A stretch of DNA of 64,000 nt from assembly GCF_016865425.1 (NCBI RefSeq), contig NZ_AP023355.1, positions 5,764,198-5,828,197 of the forward strand. Reading direction: 5' to 3'. A model generated the notes under the pieces. It did no database searches and was not told the origin of the DNA. It saw nothing but the letters and a program-made list of their open reading frames with translations. This DNA comes from Actinocatenispora thailandica (lineage in GTDB: Bacteria; Actinomycetota; Actinomycetes; Mycobacteriales; Micromonosporaceae). A program made the translations under genes and the position numbers. Below are positions 17,410 through 29,050 of this stretch, one piece after another (position 1 is the first letter of the stretch; each line of letters starts with the position of its first letter).

Positions 17410-18381
17410 ATGATCGACCATCCGGTGCTGGTGAGCGTGTCCCCCGCGCTGCGTCGCCAGTTCTTCCCGGCCGGGCTGCCCGGATTCCGGCTGGTGGACG
17501 ACCATACCGGGCTCGCCGCGGCGCTGCCCGGCACGGAGATCCTGGTGACCAGCTGGGGTCAGCCGCGGCTGTCCGCCGAGCTGCTGGACCTCGCGCCGCG
17601 GCTGCGGCTGGTGGCGCACACCGGCGCCACCGTCAAGTTCTTCGTCACCGACGAGCTGTTCGACCGGGGCGTCCGCGTCACGCAGGCCGGGCAGGCGATG
17701 GCGCCGGCGGTCGGCGAGGTGGCGCTCGCGTTCACCCTGGCACTGCTGCACCAGTTGCCCCGGTTCGACCACGCGTTGCACGCCGGTACCGGCTGGGACC
17801 AGGCATCGGGCGCCCCGGCCCGGCACGAGATCGCCGGCTGCCCGATCGGGGTCGTCGGCGCCTCCCGTACCGGCCGGGCGTACATCGCGATGGCCCGGGC
17901 GCTCGGCGCCACGGTGTCGGTCGCCGACCCGCTGCTCACCGAGGCGGACGCCGCCGCGCTCGGGGTACGCCGTACCGACCTGGACACGCTGCTGCGTTCC
18001 TCGCGGATCGTCGTCCTGCACGCCCCGGTACTGCCGGAGACGCGGCACCTGATCGGCGCCCGGGAGCTGGCGCTGATGCCGGACGGTGCCGGCCTGGTCA
18101 ACACCGCCCGGTCCTGGCTGGTGGACGAGCACGCGCTGCTCGCCGAGCTGGCCACCGGCCGGCTCGACGCCGCGATCGACGTGTACGACGCCGAACCGCT
18201 GCCCGCCGACCACCCGCTGCGCGGCCTGCGCAACGTGCTGCTCACCCCGCACCAGGCCGCCGGGACGGTCGAGGGCCGGCGCCGCCAGGGCGACATCGTC
18301 CTCGCCGAGATCGACCGCTACCGGTCCGGCCGCCCGCTGGAACACGAGGTCACCCCCGCCGACCTCGACCGGATGGGCTGA
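17410..18381 (+). CDS. D-isomer-specific 2-hydroxyacid dehydrogenase
   Basis: 323 aa. An N-terminal catalytic half is followed by an NAD-binding half with GVVGASRTGRAYIAMARALG (about residues 149-168; GxxGxxG reads G-V-V-G-A-S-R-T-G). Later motifs are VVLHAPVLPETRHLI, LVNTARSWLVDE and the catalytic His in LLTPHQAAGT; the usual NxxRG reads NTARS. The family reduces 2-keto acids or oxidises D-2-hydroxyacids with NAD(P). AAGGGAG precedes ATG 17410. The likely role is at the keto-acid end of the pathway. Confidence 0.88.
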   Translation: MIDHPVLVSVSPALRRQFFPAGLPGFRLVDDHTGLAAALPGTEILVTSWGQPRLSAELLDLAPRLRLVAHTGATVKFFVTDELFDRGVRVTQAGQAMAPAVGEVALAFTLALLHQLPRFDHALHAGTGWDQASGAPARHEIAGCPIGVVGASRTGRAYIAMARALGATVSVADPLLTEADAAALGVRRTDLDTLLRSSRIVVLHAPVLPETRHLIGARELALMPDGAGLVNTARSWLVDEHALLAELATGRLDAAIDVYDAEPLPADHPLRGLRNVLLTPHQAAGTVEGRRRQGDIVLAEIDRYRSGRPLEHEVTPADLDRMG

Positions 18382-18428
18382 CCGCGCGCCCGGCTCGGTG
18401 CCGGGCGTCCGCCCCGGTGCCAGGTGCG

Positions 18429-19223
18429 CTAACCGGCGCCGGGGCCGGTGTCGCGGTGTCCGGCGGCGGGCGGATCGCGCTGTTCCAGCCGGGTCCAGCC
18501 GGTCCAGCCGCGTTGCCGCAGCAGCGCGATCAGCCGGCGGGCGGCCGGCACGGTGTCGAATGCCAGCGCGTCCATCAGCCGTACCATCGTCGGCTCGACG
18601 CCGAGGTCGTCGACGTACCCCTCACCCAGTTGGCCGAGGTGGTCGGCCAGCTCGTCGGCGAGGGCCGCCAGGGGCGCGTCGGCGGGCTGGTCCAGCGCGC
18701 GGCCCAGGGTGCGGTAGAACCCGACGAACCGCGGGTCGGCGAGCTGCTCGGACTTGCCGGCGATCCAGTCCGGGACCCGTTCGGGCGACTGGGCGTCGAG
18801 CAGGATCCAGCCGTCCCGCTCGGCCCGGACGATCCGCTCGTCGATGCCCAGCGCCCGCATCCGGTCGAGATGGTCGACCACCTCGGGCCGCAGCGTCAGG
18901 CCGTCGCCGGCGGCGAGCCGGGCGAGGTGTTCCCGGTGCCGGCGCAGCCGCTGGATCTCGGCATCGAGCCTGGTGTCGATCTCCGCGATCGCGGCCGCGA
19001 AACTGGGCCCGTCGGCGCGCAGCAGCTCATCGACGCGGGCCAGCGGGACGCCGGCCTCGGCCAGCGTCCGGATCCTGATCAACTCGACCACGGCGCCGGC
19101 GTCGTACCGGCGGTAGCCGGAGCCGTCCCGCTCCGGTTCCGGCAGCAGCCCCCTCGCGTGGTAGTGGCGGACCGCACGGACGGTCACGCCGGCGTACGCC
19201 GCCAGCTCACCGATGGTCAACAC
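18429..19223 (-). CDS. MerR family transcriptional regulator
   Basis: 264 aa. MerR-type winged HTH at residues 1-70 (LTIGELAAYAGVTVRAVRHY, then GYRRYDAGAVVELIRI), a coiled dimerisation helix at about 80-105, and a long C-terminal region of effector type without metal-binding cysteines. GTG start at 19223. It is encoded 15 bp downstream of the alpha/beta hydrolase on the same strand, so it is probably expressed from the operator-promoter at 20060-20098 and controls its own operon. Confidence 0.9.
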   Translation of the reverse strand: MLTIGELAAYAGVTVRAVRHYHARGLLPEPERDGSGYRRYDAGAVVELIRIRTLAEAGVPLARVDELLRADGPSFAAAIAEIDTRLDAEIQRLRRHREHLARLAAGDGLTLRPEVVDHLDRMRALGIDERIVRAERDGWILLDAQSPERVPDWIAGKSEQLADPRFVGFYRTLGRALDQPADAPLAALADELADHLGQLGEGYVDDLGVEPTMVRLMDALAFDTVPAARRLIALLRQRGWTGWTRLEQRDPPAAGHRDTGPGAG

Positions 19224-19238
19224 CGTGGCCCCCGTTGG

Positions 19239-20054
19239 TCAGCCGGTCGACCCGACGGCCGGCGTACCCAGCATGATCCGCACGATCTCGGCGGGGTGGC
19301 TGAAGACGAGACCGTGATCGGCCTCGACCCAATGCAGGTCGACCCCGGGGCGCTCGCGGACCAGCCGCCCGACCCCGGCCCGCCAGTTCTCGTTGAGCCG
19401 CGCGACGTGGTCGTCGGCGGCGTCGCCCGCCATCGCGGTCGACATGATCATGCTGACCGGCACGTCGATCCGGCGGTACCGGTCGAGGATCGTGGCGCGC
19501 ACCCCGTCGATCTCCACGTTGAGATCGAGGATCTCCTCGGCGGTCAACACCACCCGGTGCGCGCGGTCCCGACCGGCCTGCCGTACCGCCAGCTCCGTCC
19601 AGGCGGCCCGGAGCAGCGCGGCAACCGGCTCGGTCACGACCGGTTCCGGCACCGGGTTCGCCCCGTCCAGCAGTACCAGCCCGGCCACCGCGCCGGGATG
19701 TTCGGCGGCGTGGCGCACGGCCAGGTCCGCACCCATCGAGTACCCGACGAGCACCGGCGCGGTCGCCATCGGTCCGGCCGCGGCCAGTACGGCGGCCAGG
19801 TCGCGACCGAACGCGGCGACGGAGTAGTCGGCGGCGGCCGACGAGCGGCCGTGACCGCGCAGGTCGAAGGTGACCAGGTCGACGTGCCGGCGCAGGGCGC
19901 CCGCCAGCTCGGCGAGATCTGCCTGCGTGGCGTTCAGTCCCGGGCACAGGACCAGCGGGCGGCCAGCGCCGCCCCGGGCGGCGGCGATGGTGACGCCGTC
20001 GTGGTCGACGGTGAAGGGGCGCGGTGCCTGCGCTCCGGCGAGGTGGCTGTCCAT
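19239..20054 (-). CDS. Alpha/beta hydrolase
   Basis: 271 aa. Nucleophile elbow GYSMGAD (Ser about residue 104), oxyanion region LVLCPGLNATQ, the acid probably in the region after VPVSMIMS, and the catalytic His in EADHGLVFSHP near the C-terminus. A typical small-molecule esterase or haloperoxidase-like fold; the substrate is unknown. The ATG at 20054 lies 6 nt after a -10 box, so the message is probably leaderless. Controlled by the MerR regulator encoded next to it. Confidence 0.88.
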   Translation of the reverse strand: MDSHLAGAQAPRPFTVDHDGVTIAAARGGAGRPLVLCPGLNATQADLAELAGALRRHVDLVTFDLRGHGRSSAAADYSVAAFGRDLAAVLAAAGPMATAPVLVGYSMGADLAVRHAAEHPGAVAGLVLLDGANPVPEPVVTEPVAALLRAAWTELAVRQAGRDRAHRVVLTAEEILDLNVEIDGVRATILDRYRRIDVPVSMIMSTAMAGDAADDHVARLNENWRAGVGRLVRERPGVDLHWVEADHGLVFSHPAEIVRIMLGTPAVGSTG

Positions 20055-20060
20055 GCCGCC

Positions 20061-20098
20061 ATCCTGCGGGGTTGACCCTGCGTCAGGGTCAACCCCGC
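20061..20098 (-). promoter_or_regulatory. MerR-type operator-promoter
   Basis: A 15-bp perfect inverted repeat (GCGGGGTTGACCCTG, spacer, CAGGGTCAACCCCGC) spans 20066-20098. On the minus strand its first arm contains the -35 TTGACC (20092-20087), and a CAGGAT -10 (20066-20061) follows at the long 20-bp spacing typical of MerR-activated promoters. The start point would coincide with the ATG at 20054. Confidence 0.8.
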
Positions 20099-20132
20099 CG
20101 GATGCGAGGTGGGTGACCGGCGGCGCCGGCGA

Positions 20133-21689
20133 TCAGTGGAAGAAGTGGCGGGTACCGGTGAAGTAGAGGGTGACGCCGGCGGCCTTCGCGGCGGCGATCG
20201 CCTCCGGGTCGCGCTTCGACCCGCCCGGCTCGACGACGGCGCGCACGCCCGCCTCGGCCAGCACCTCCAGACCGTCCGGGAACGGGAAGTAGGCGTCCGA
20301 GGCGCCCACCGACGCGGCGGCCCGCTCGGCGCCGGCCCGCTGCACCGCCAGCCGGGCGGCGTCGACCCGGTTGACCTGGCCCATCCCGACGCCGGTGGTG
20401 GCGCGGTCGGCCGCCAGCAGGATCGCGTTCGACTTGACCGCGCGGATCGCCCGCCAGGCGAACACCAGGTCGGCCAGGGTCGCCTCGTCGGCCGGCTCGC
20501 CGGCGGCCAGTGTCCAGTTCGCCGGGTCGTCGCCGGGCGCGTCGACCTTGTCCACGGTCTGCATCAGCACGCCACCGGAGATGCCGTGGAACTCCACCGG
20601 GTCCGGCGCCGCCTCGGCCGGCACCCGCAGCAGCCGGACGTTCTTCCAGCGGTTGCTGAGCACCTCGACCGCGGCCGGCTCGAAGTCCGGCGCCGCCACC
20701 ACCTCGGCGAAGCTCGCCTCGGCGATGTGCCGGGCCATCGGCTCGGTGACCGCGGTGTTCGCCGCGATGACCCCGCCGTACGCCGACAGCGGGTCACAGG
20801 CCTGCGCCTTCGCGTACGCGTCGGCCACGTCGGCGCCGACCGCGATGCCGCACGGGTTGGCGTGCTTGATGATCGCCACGCACGGCTCGGTGAAGTCGTG
20901 CGCCGCCCGCCACGCCGCATCCGTGTCGGTGTAGTTGTTGTACGACATCTCCTTGCCGTGCAGCTGCTCGGCGTGTGCCAGGCCCGGCCGCCAGTGCGTG
21001 TACAGCGCCGCCTGCTGGTGCGGGTTCTCCCCGTACCGCAGGGTGGTGGCGAGGTCCCAGGTGGCGCCGGTCCAGCCGGGGAAGCCGTCCTCGGTCTGGC
21101 CGCCCAGCCAGGACGCGACCGCCACGTCGTACGACGCGGTGTGCCGGAACGCGCCCAGCGCGTACCGCTGGCGCTGCTCGGGCGTGGTGCCACCGGCCGC
21201 GATCGCCTCGATCAGCTCCGGGTACAGCTCCGGCGAGACGACCACCGCGACGTTCGCGTGGTTCTTCGCCGAGCTGCGCACCATCGCCGGCCCGCCGATG
21301 TCGATCTGTTCGATGCACTCGTCGAACGACGCGCCCGAGGCCACCGTCTGCCGGAACGGGTACAGGTTGCTCACCAGCAGGTCGAACGGCTCGACGCCGA
21401 GCTCGGCCAGCTGCTTGACGTGCTCGTCGCGCCGGACGTCGGCGAGCAGGCCGGCGTGCACCTTCGGGTGCAGCGTCTTGACCCGCCCGTCCAGGCACTC
21501 CGGGAACCCGGTGAGCTGCTCGATCGGCGTCACCGGCACGCCGTACGAGGAGATCGTGCGGGCGCTGTTGCCGGTCGACACGATCTCCACGCCGGCATCG
21601 GCCAGCGCCCGGGCCAGCGTCTCCAGGCCGGTCTTGTCGTACACGCTGATCAGCGCGCGGCGGATCGGCTTCCTCGCGATGTCGCTCAC
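20133..21689 (-). CDS. purH: Bifunctional AICAR formyltransferase/IMP cyclohydrolase PurH
   Basis: 518 aa, the usual length. N-terminal IMP cyclohydrolase domain ([16 protein letters not shown], residues 14-29; GGVKTLHPK-type motif as [15 protein letters not shown]) and C-terminal AICAR transformylase with the catalytic Lys-His in [11 protein letters not shown] (about residue 262). It performs the last two steps of de novo IMP synthesis in the cytosol. The GTG start overlaps the purN stop (GTGA), so both are translated from one message. Confidence 0.98.
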   Translation of the reverse strand: MSDIARKPIRRALISVYDKTGLETLARALADAGVEIVSTGNSARTISSYGVPVTPIEQLTGFPECLDGRVKTLHPKVHAGLLADVRRDEHVKQLAELGVEPFDLLVSNLYPFRQTVASGASFDECIEQIDIGGPAMVRSSAKNHANVAVVVSPELYPELIEAIAAGGTTPEQRQRYALGAFRHTASYDVAVASWLGGQTEDGFPGWTGATWDLATTLRYGENPHQQAALYTHWRPGLAHAEQLHGKEMSYNNYTDTDAAWRAAHDFTEPCVAIIKHANPCGIAVGADVADAYAKAQACDPLSAYGGVIAANTAVTEPMARHIAEASFAEVVAAPDFEPAAVEVLSNRWKNVRLLRVPAEAAPDPVEFHGISGGVLMQTVDKVDAPGDDPANWTLAAGEPADEATLADLVFAWRAIRAVKSNAILLAADRATTGVGMGQVNRVDAARLAVQRAGAERAAASVGASDAYFPFPDGLEVLAEAGVRAVVEPGGSKRDPEAIAAAKAAGVTLYFTGTRHFFH

Positions 21690-22291
21690 GGAACGGTGAC
21701 CTTTCTTCCGGTGACCGTCCAGCCCTCCCGGACCATCCGGCCGACGTACTCCACCAGCTGCGGCCGTTCGGCCTGCTTGATGCGCTCGGACAGGCTTTCC
21801 TCGGTGTCGTCGTCGAGCACCGGGACCGCCACCTGGGCGATGATCGCGCCGGTGTCGACACCCTCGTCCACCAGGAACAACGTGGCACCGGCGAGTTTGA
21901 CACCGTACGCGAGGGCGTCTCGCGGACCGTGGATGCCGGGGAACGCCGGCAGCAGCGCGTTGTGCGTGTTGAGGTAGCGGCCACCGAACTCGGCCAGGAA
22001 CGCCGGCCCGACGAGCTTCAGGAAACCGGCCGAGACCACCAGGTCCGGCTGGTACTTGGCGACCTGCTCGGTCAGCGCGACGTCCCAGGCGGCCCGATCG
22101 GGAAAGTCACCGACCCGCGCCACGAACGTGTCGGCACCGGCGCGCGCACCGCGGGCCAGCCCCTCGACGCCCGGCCGGTCGGCGCCGACCGCCACCACGG
22201 TCGCGCCGTACGCCGGGTCGGCGCAGGCGTCGAGCAACGCCTGCAGGTTGGACCCCGCCCCGGACACCAGGACGACGAGGCGAGCTGCCAC
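21686..22291 (-). CDS. purN: Phosphoribosylglycinamide formyltransferase PurN
   Basis: 201 aa. [15 protein letters not shown] at residues 8-22 binds the phosphate; the formyl-transfer site is [13 protein letters not shown] (Asn and His, about 105-117) and the catalytic Asp is in [12 protein letters not shown] (about 141). It uses 10-formyl-THF to formylate GAR in purine synthesis. GTG 22291 follows GGAGGAG. It lies upstream of and overlaps purH, a standard actinobacterial pair. Confidence 0.97.
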   Translation of the reverse strand: MAARLVVLVSGAGSNLQALLDACADPAYGATVVAVGADRPGVEGLARGARAGADTFVARVGDFPDRAAWDVALTEQVAKYQPDLVVSAGFLKLVGPAFLAEFGGRYLNTHNALLPAFPGIHGPRDALAYGVKLAGATLFLVDEGVDTGAIIAQVAVPVLDDDTEESLSERIKQAERPQLVEYVGRMVREGWTVTGRKVTVP

Positions 22292-22674
22292 GCGCTACTC
22301 CTCCGGCGGTTTCGGCCGTGCCGTCGCGACGGCCGGATCGACCCGGACCGCGCCCCAGCGGTCCGTGCACGTCGGCGCGGCTGACCGCCCTCAGCAGCGG
22401 CGACGCCCACACGATAGCCGGTACGACCGGGCGCCCCACGCGCGGCCGGCGCCCGGCAGGAGCCAGCTCACCCGCATGGTGCGGCCCGCCACCCGGGCGT
22501 CGGCGGTGCCCGGGAAGCCCGACCCGAGCCCCCGCCCCGCCCGGCCACCCCGGACCGGCGCAATTCGCCCGTCCAGCCGCATCGCGCACGTCCGGCCGGT
22601 AAGACTGGGGGGTCGGAGACAACGCGCACGGTCGCCGCCGGGAGGCAGCGACCGGACGAGGGGGGACCAGCACC
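22292..22674. other. 383-bp divergent intergenic region
   Basis: It lies between purN (leftward) and the proline-rich DUF4190-type gene (rightward). A TAAGACT sequence near 22600 could be a -10 for the rightward gene. No purine riboswitch, coding signal or clear hairpin is seen. Confidence 0.5.
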
Positions 22675-23442
22675 GTGACATACCCACCGCCACCACCGCG
22701 CGGGCCGGGCGAGCCGGAGGATCCGGACCACGGCGGCCGGCCCCGCCCCGAACCCGGCTACGGTGGCCCGTCCGACCGGCCGCCCGGCCCACCGTCCGGC
22801 CCGCCAAGCGGCTACCCGGGACAGCCTTCGGGGCCGCCCTACGGCCAGCCCTCGGGCCCGCCCGGCCAGCCCTCGGGCCCGCCCTACGGCCAGCCGTCCG
22901 GGCCACCCGGACCGCCGCCGGGCCAGCCCGGTGGCTACCCGGGCCAACCCGGCGGGTACCCGGGTCAGCCCGGCGAGTACGGCCAGCCGTCCGGGCCACC
23001 GCCCGGCGAGTACGGGCAGCCGTCCGGCCCGCCGTACGGGCAACCGCCCGGCACGCCGTACGGCCAGCCCGGCGAGTACGGCCAGCAGCCCGGGTACGGC
23101 GCGCCCGGCGGCCCCGGCGTACCGCCGCCGCCCCCGCCGTACCAGGCCGGCGGGACGCCGGACAGCAGCGGCAACGTGCTCAACCTGCTGTCGATGATCG
23201 CCGGCATCGTGTCGATCGTGATCTGCTGCTTCTACGCCGGCGTGTGGGCCGGCGTCCCGGCGATCGTGCTCGGCATCCTCGGCCGGAAGAAGGCCGACGC
23301 CGGTCAGGCCACCAACAAGACGATGGGCACGGTGGGCCTGATCCTGGGGATCATCGGCGCCGTGATCTTCATCGTCCAGATCATCCTGGTCATCACCGGC
23401 GTCAGCGCCAACTGGGTGCGCAACGTCCAGAACCAGGGGTGA
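22675..23442 (+). CDS. Pro/Gly-rich DUF4190-type membrane protein
   Basis: 255 aa. Residues 1-155 are low complexity, dominated by repeats of the type GQPSGPP and GEYGQP, and should be cytosolic and disordered. Residues 160-245 hold two membrane helices ([20 protein letters not shown] and [20 protein letters not shown]) separated by [12 protein letters not shown], as in DUF4190. GTG 22675 is the start. Function unknown; such proteins are frequent in actinomycetes and are often linked to envelope or growth-zone processes. Confidence 0.83.
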   Translation: MTYPPPPPRGPGEPEDPDHGGRPRPEPGYGGPSDRPPGPPSGPPSGYPGQPSGPPYGQPSGPPGQPSGPPYGQPSGPPGPPPGQPGGYPGQPGGYPGQPGEYGQPSGPPPGEYGQPSGPPYGQPPGTPYGQPGEYGQQPGYGAPGGPGVPPPPPPYQAGGTPDSSGNVLNLLSMIAGIVSIVICCFYAGVWAGVPAIVLGILGRKKADAGQATNKTMGTVGLILGIIGAVIFIVQIILVITGVSANWVRNVQNQG

Positions 23443-23627
23443 CCGCGTCCGCCGGGTGGGTGGCCGGGCCGCCCACCCGGTGCGCGGCTCGTCCGCCGTC
23501 GCCGCGGCCGGTGTCGGCCTCGACGGGATCCGGTCGGGTCGCGAACCAGGCGTGTCACATTCCTCCCGCCGCACCGGTCAACCAGCTGTCCCGAACCGAG
23601 CGGCCTGGCGAGGAAGAGGAACCCCCG

Positions 23628-24086
23628 ATGACCACGATCGAGCGACGCGAGACCCGGCCCGCCACAAGGGCGCGGTTGCGCATGATCGCGTACTGGTCCA
23701 GCACCCTGATCCTGGTGTTCGTCCTGAGCACCGGCGCCTACGGCGAGATGACCCGGCAGTACGGCACCCTCGAGACGCACACCATCCTGGGGTATCCCAC
23801 GTACTTCCTGTCCATCATCGCGACGTGGAAACTGCTCGGCAGCGCGGCGATCCTGGTGCCGAGATTCGGGCGGCTCAAGGAGTGGGCGTACGCCGGAATG
23901 TTCTTCAACATGTCCGGGGCCTTCATCTCGCACCTGGTCCGGCACGACTACGGTGCCGGCGGCTATCACCTCGTCGTCACCGCGGCCATCACGTTGCTGG
24001 TGGTCGCCTCCTGGGCGCTGCGTCCCGCGAACCGGATGCCCGCAGCGAGCCCGGCGCATCCTGAACCGGCCGCCCGGCCCCGATAG
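23628..24086 (+). CDS. DoxX-like small integral membrane protein
   Basis: 152 aa with four predicted membrane helices at about 20-40, 60-80, 90-110 and 118-138. ILGYPTYFLSIIATWKLLGS followed by AAILVPRFGRLKEWAYAGM and a His-Asp pair (SHLVRHDYG) match DoxX-like proteins. GAAGAGG precedes ATG 23628. The substrate or role is unknown; DoxX relatives are often tied to redox stress. Confidence 0.8.
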   Translation: MTTIERRETRPATRARLRMIAYWSSTLILVFVLSTGAYGEMTRQYGTLETHTILGYPTYFLSIIATWKLLGSAAILVPRFGRLKEWAYAGMFFNMSGAFISHLVRHDYGAGGYHLVVTAAITLLVVASWALRPANRMPAASPAHPEPAARPR

Positions 24087-24589
24087 GCGCAGGGCGCGAT
24101 CGAGCCCCGGTGCGTCGGCTCGGACGACCGCGCGGCGAACGGCCGCTAAGCTTTCGCCCATCCAGCGATGGTTTGCGAGGAGCCGATGACGCAGCCCGGC
24201 CAGCCCGACCCGCCGCGGGGCCCCACGCCGCCGCACGCCGGCTCCCCCGCACCGGGGGGTCGCCCGGTGCCGCCGCAGGCCCGGCCGGAGCCGGTGCTGG
24301 AAGGCGAGGTGTTGCCGCCGCTGCCGAACCCACCGCCACACCAGCCGTACGCCGCACCGCAGCCCGCACCCGCCCCGCAGCCACCGCCGGCACCACGACC
24401 GGCGCCGGCACCGCAGCCCGGTACCCCGCCGCCCGCCGGGCGGTGCCGTTCAGCGCCAACCTGGGGACCGCGGTGGCGATGTTTCTGCTGTTCCCGCCGT
24501 TCGCGCTGCCGGCGACCATCGACGCCCGGCGGGCCCGGATCGCGTACCGGGCGGGTCAGGTCGGCCTCGCCCAGGACAACGCGAACGAG

Positions 24590-26143
<1,554 letters not shown>

Positions 26144-26277
26144 GACGCTCTCACCGAACACCATCGGCGGCCGGATCGCCGCAACGACACGCGGTGCGGC
26201 CGGCATCGGCATCGAAAAGCCGGCCACCGTCACCCGACGTGATCATCGCCCCGCAAACGAGTCAAGTTGCGTGCGTA

Positions 26278-26295
26278 CGGCATCATCTGATGCCG
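26278..26295. promoter_or_regulatory. Palindrome in divergent promoter region
   Basis: CGGCATCA-TC-TGATGCCG is a near-perfect 18-bp palindrome between the DUF6350 gene and the CD225 gene, a plausible operator. TACGCT near 26326 could be the -10 of the CD225 gene. Confidence 0.4.
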
Positions 26296-26372
26296 ACCAG
26301 GGTGTTCCGGGTGTGGCGCCGCTTCATTACGCTGACCCGCACCCGACCCAACACACCCCTCTAAGGAGAACG

Positions 26373-26711
26373 ATGCAGCCGGGTATGCCTCCCCCACCGG
26401 GGTACCAGCAGGGACCCCCGCCTGGCGCGCCCCAGGAGCCGGTCAACAGCCACATGGGCTGGGCGATCGGTGCCATCTTCCTGTTCTGGCCGCTCGCCAT
26501 CCCGGCGATCATGGCCGCCAGCCGCTGCAACGCCGCAGTCGCCGCTGGTGACTACATGGGCGCGCAGGCGGCGTCCGAGGACGCCAAGAAGTGGGCGAAG
26601 CTCGCCACCATCATCGGCATCTGCTGGTACGTGCTGAGCTGCCTGATCTTCGGGCTGGCCAGCTGCGGCGGTCTGATGGCCGCCAACTCCGCTGCCACCA
26701 GCACCTACTAG
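26373..26711 (+). CDS. CD225/dispanin family membrane protein
   Basis: 112 aa. Pro/Gly-rich N-terminus (residues 1-28), a first hydrophobic helix (MGWAIGAIFLFWPLAIPAIM), the conserved loop AASRCNAAVAAGDYMGAQAA with the family SxxxNxxxxxGDxxxA pattern, and a second helix (LATIIGICWYVLSCLIFG). AAGGAGAA precedes the ATG. Bacterial members are of unknown function; the eukaryotic family includes interferon-induced transmembrane proteins. A hairpin terminator follows. Confidence 0.88.
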   Translation: MQPGMPPPPGYQQGPPPGAPQEPVNSHMGWAIGAIFLFWPLAIPAIMAASRCNAAVAAGDYMGAQAASEDAKKWAKLATIIGICWYVLSCLIFGLASCGGLMAANSAATSTY

Positions 26712-26719
26712 CCAACGCG

Positions 26720-26751
26720 AGAAGGGGCACACCACGCGGTGTGCCCCTTCT
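26720..26751. terminator. Bidirectional hairpin terminator
   Basis: A perfect 14-bp stem AGAAGGGGCACACC / GGTGTGCCCCTTCT with an ACGC loop between the CD225 gene and the convergent sucD. Confidence 0.85.
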
Positions 26752-26798
26752 TCGTGCCCGAGCCGCGGCGGTCGCGGTGCGCCGCCGCGCGACGGGTC

Positions 26799-27683
26799 CT
26801 ACTTCTGCATCAGCTCGCGCATCAGGTTCGCGGTCTCGGTCGGCGTCTTGCCGACCTTGACCCCGGCCGCCTCCAGCGCGTCCTTCTTCGCCGCGGCGGT
26901 ACCGGAGGAACCGGAGATGATCGCGCCGGCGTGCCCCATGGTCTTGCCGGGCGGCGCGGTGAAGCCGGCGACGTAGCCGACGACCGGCTTCGTCACGTGC
27001 GCCTTGATGTAGTCGGCGGCGCGCTCCTCGGCGTCGCCGCCGATCTCGCCGATCATCACGATCGCGTCGGTCTCCGGGTCCGCCTCGAACGCCGCCAGGC
27101 AGTCGATGTGGGTGGTCCCGATGACCGGGTCACCGCCGATGCCGACCGCGGTGGAGAAGCCGATGTCGCGCAGCTCGTACATCATCTGGTAGGTCAGCGT
27201 CCCGGACTTCGACACCAGGCCGATCCGGCCCGGGCCGGTGATGCTGGCCGGGATGATGCCGGCGTACGACTTGCCGGGGCTCGCGACGCCGGGGCAGTTC
27301 GGGCCGACGATGCGGGTCCTGTTGCCCTTGGCCGACGCGTACGCCCAGGCCGCGGTCGAGTCGTGCACCGGGATGCCCTCGGTGATGACCACCGCGAGCG
27401 GGATCTCGGCGTCGACCGCCTCGATGATCGCGTCCTTGGCGAACTTCGGCGGCACGAAGATGACCGACGTGTCGGCGCCCGTCTCCTTCATCGCCTCGGC
27501 CACGGTGCCGAACACCGGCAGCTCGGTCCCGTCGAAGTCGACCTTCTGGCCGGCCTTGCGCGGGTTCACGCCGCCGACCAGGTTGCTGCCGGCGGCCAGC
27601 ATCTTCTTGGTGTGCTTGGTGCCCTCGGAGCCGGTGATCCCCTGGACAATGATCTTGCTGTTCTCGGTGAGGAAGATCGCCAT
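26799..27683 (-). CDS. sucD: Succinate-CoA ligase alpha subunit SucD
   Basis: 294 aa. CoA-binding Rossmann N-terminus ([19 protein letters not shown]), GPNCPGV motif, and the phosphohistidine in [15 protein letters not shown] (about residue 244). It works with SucC to interconvert succinyl-CoA and succinate with nucleotide triphosphate formation in the TCA cycle. ATG 27683 starts one base after the sucC stop. Confidence 0.98.
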   Translation of the reverse strand: MAIFLTENSKIIVQGITGSEGTKHTKKMLAAGSNLVGGVNPRKAGQKVDFDGTELPVFGTVAEAMKETGADTSVIFVPPKFAKDAIIEAVDAEIPLAVVITEGIPVHDSTAAWAYASAKGNRTRIVGPNCPGVASPGKSYAGIIPASITGPGRIGLVSKSGTLTYQMMYELRDIGFSTAVGIGGDPVIGTTHIDCLAAFEADPETDAIVMIGEIGGDAEERAADYIKAHVTKPVVGYVAGFTAPPGKTMGHAGAIISGSSGTAAAKKDALEAAGVKVGKTPTETANLMRELMQK

Positions 27684-27684
27684 C

Positions 27685-28866
27685 TCAGGCCCCCTGCGCG
27701 GCGAGTTCGGCGGCGCGGCGGGCCGCACCGTCCATGGTGTCCACCTGTTGCACCAGCGGGTGCTTCGCCTCGGTGAGGATGCGACGGCCCTCCTCGGCGT
27801 TGTTGCCGTCGAGCCGGACGACCAGCGGCTTGCTGACGTCCTCACCGCGGTCCGCGAGCACCTGCAACGCCTGGACGATCCCGTTCGCGACGGCGTCGCA
27901 GGCGGTGATGCCGCCGAACACGTTCACGAACACCGACCTGACGGCCGGGTCGGACAGGATGATCTCCAGCCCGTTCGCCATCACCTCGGCGCTCGCGCCG
28001 CCGCCGATGTCCAGGAAGTTCGCCGGCTTCGGCGAACCGGGCAGGTCCTCGCCCGCGTAGGCGACCACGTCCAGGGTGGACATGACCAGGCCGGCGCCGT
28101 TGCCGATGATGCCGACCTCGCCGTCGAGCTTGACGTAGTTGAGGTGCTTCTCCTTGGCCCGCTGCTCCAGCGGGTCGACCGCGCTGCTGTCCGCCAGCTC
28201 GGCCTGCTCCGGGTGGCGGAACTCGGCGTTCTCGTCCAGCGTCACCTTCGCGTCGAGCGCGAGCACCCGGCCGTCGGTGGTCCTCGCCAGCGGGTTCACC
28301 TCGACCAGCGTGGCGTCCTCGGCCACGAACGCCGCCCACAGCTTGATGACCAGCTCGGCGACCTGGTCGGCCACCTCGGCCGGGAAGCCGGTCGCGGCGA
28401 CGATCTCGTCCGCCTTCGCCCGATCCACGCCGACGTTGGCGTCGATCGCGATCTTCGCGACCTGGTCCGGAGACTCCTCGGCGACCTGCTCGATCTCCAC
28501 CCCGCCCTGCACGCTGGACATCGCCAGGAAGGTGCGGTTGGCCCGGTCGAGCAGGAACGAGAAGTAGTACTCCTCGGCGATGTCGGCGGTGACCGCCAGC
28601 ATCACCTTGTGAACGGTATGACCCTTGATGTCCATACCGAGGATGTCGGTCGCGCGAGCCTGCGCGTCCGCTGCGTCGTCGGCGAGCTTGACGCCACCAG
28701 CCTTGCCCCGGCCACCGGTCTTGACCTGGGCCTTCACCACGACCCGGCCGCCGAGCTGGTCGGCCACCTTCCGGGCCTCGTCGGGGGTGCTAGCGACGCC
28801 GCCGTCCAACACCGGCACACCGTGCCGCGCGAACAGCTCCCGCGCCTGGTACTCGTACAGGTCCAC
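27685..28866 (-). CDS. sucC: Succinate-CoA ligase beta subunit SucC
   Basis: 393 aa. The ATP-grasp domain starts with [38 protein letters not shown] binds the nucleotide and [20 protein letters not shown] carries the Mg ligands. The C-terminal CoA-ligase part contains [15 protein letters not shown] and [12 protein letters not shown] start. First gene of the sucCD operon. Confidence 0.98.
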   Translation of the reverse strand: MDLYEYQARELFARHGVPVLDGGVASTPDEARKVADQLGGRVVVKAQVKTGGRGKAGGVKLADDAADAQARATDILGMDIKGHTVHKVMLAVTADIAEEYYFSFLLDRANRTFLAMSSVQGGVEIEQVAEESPDQVAKIAIDANVGVDRAKADEIVAATGFPAEVADQVAELVIKLWAAFVAEDATLVEVNPLARTTDGRVLALDAKVTLDENAEFRHPEQAELADSSAVDPLEQRAKEKHLNYVKLDGEVGIIGNGAGLVMSTLDVVAYAGEDLPGSPKPANFLDIGGGASAEVMANGLEIILSDPAVRSVFVNVFGGITACDAVANGIVQALQVLADRGEDVSKPLVVRLDGNNAEEGRRILTEAKHPLVQQVDTMDGAARRAAELAAQGA

Positions 28867-29050
28867 GTGCGCGTCCCGTTCCGTCGTCCTTGACGTTCGT
28901 CATTGTCTCGCTGCCACCGCAGCGCTCTACCGGCGCAGGGTAGCGACGCAGACCCGTCCACGCCCGCCCGGGTGTCCCTGATGCCTGCTACGTCACCCCG
29001 TACCGGCGGGGCGGTGACCGACGGCCACCCGGCCATGGTGCACCGGATCG

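Noticed and set aside
16193-17413. Long plus-strand open frame over the 48-bp repeats and the second aldolase gene
   Set aside because: Most of it is antisense to a well-supported DHDPS-family gene; only the repeat part reads as a regular peptide, and there is no ribosome site.
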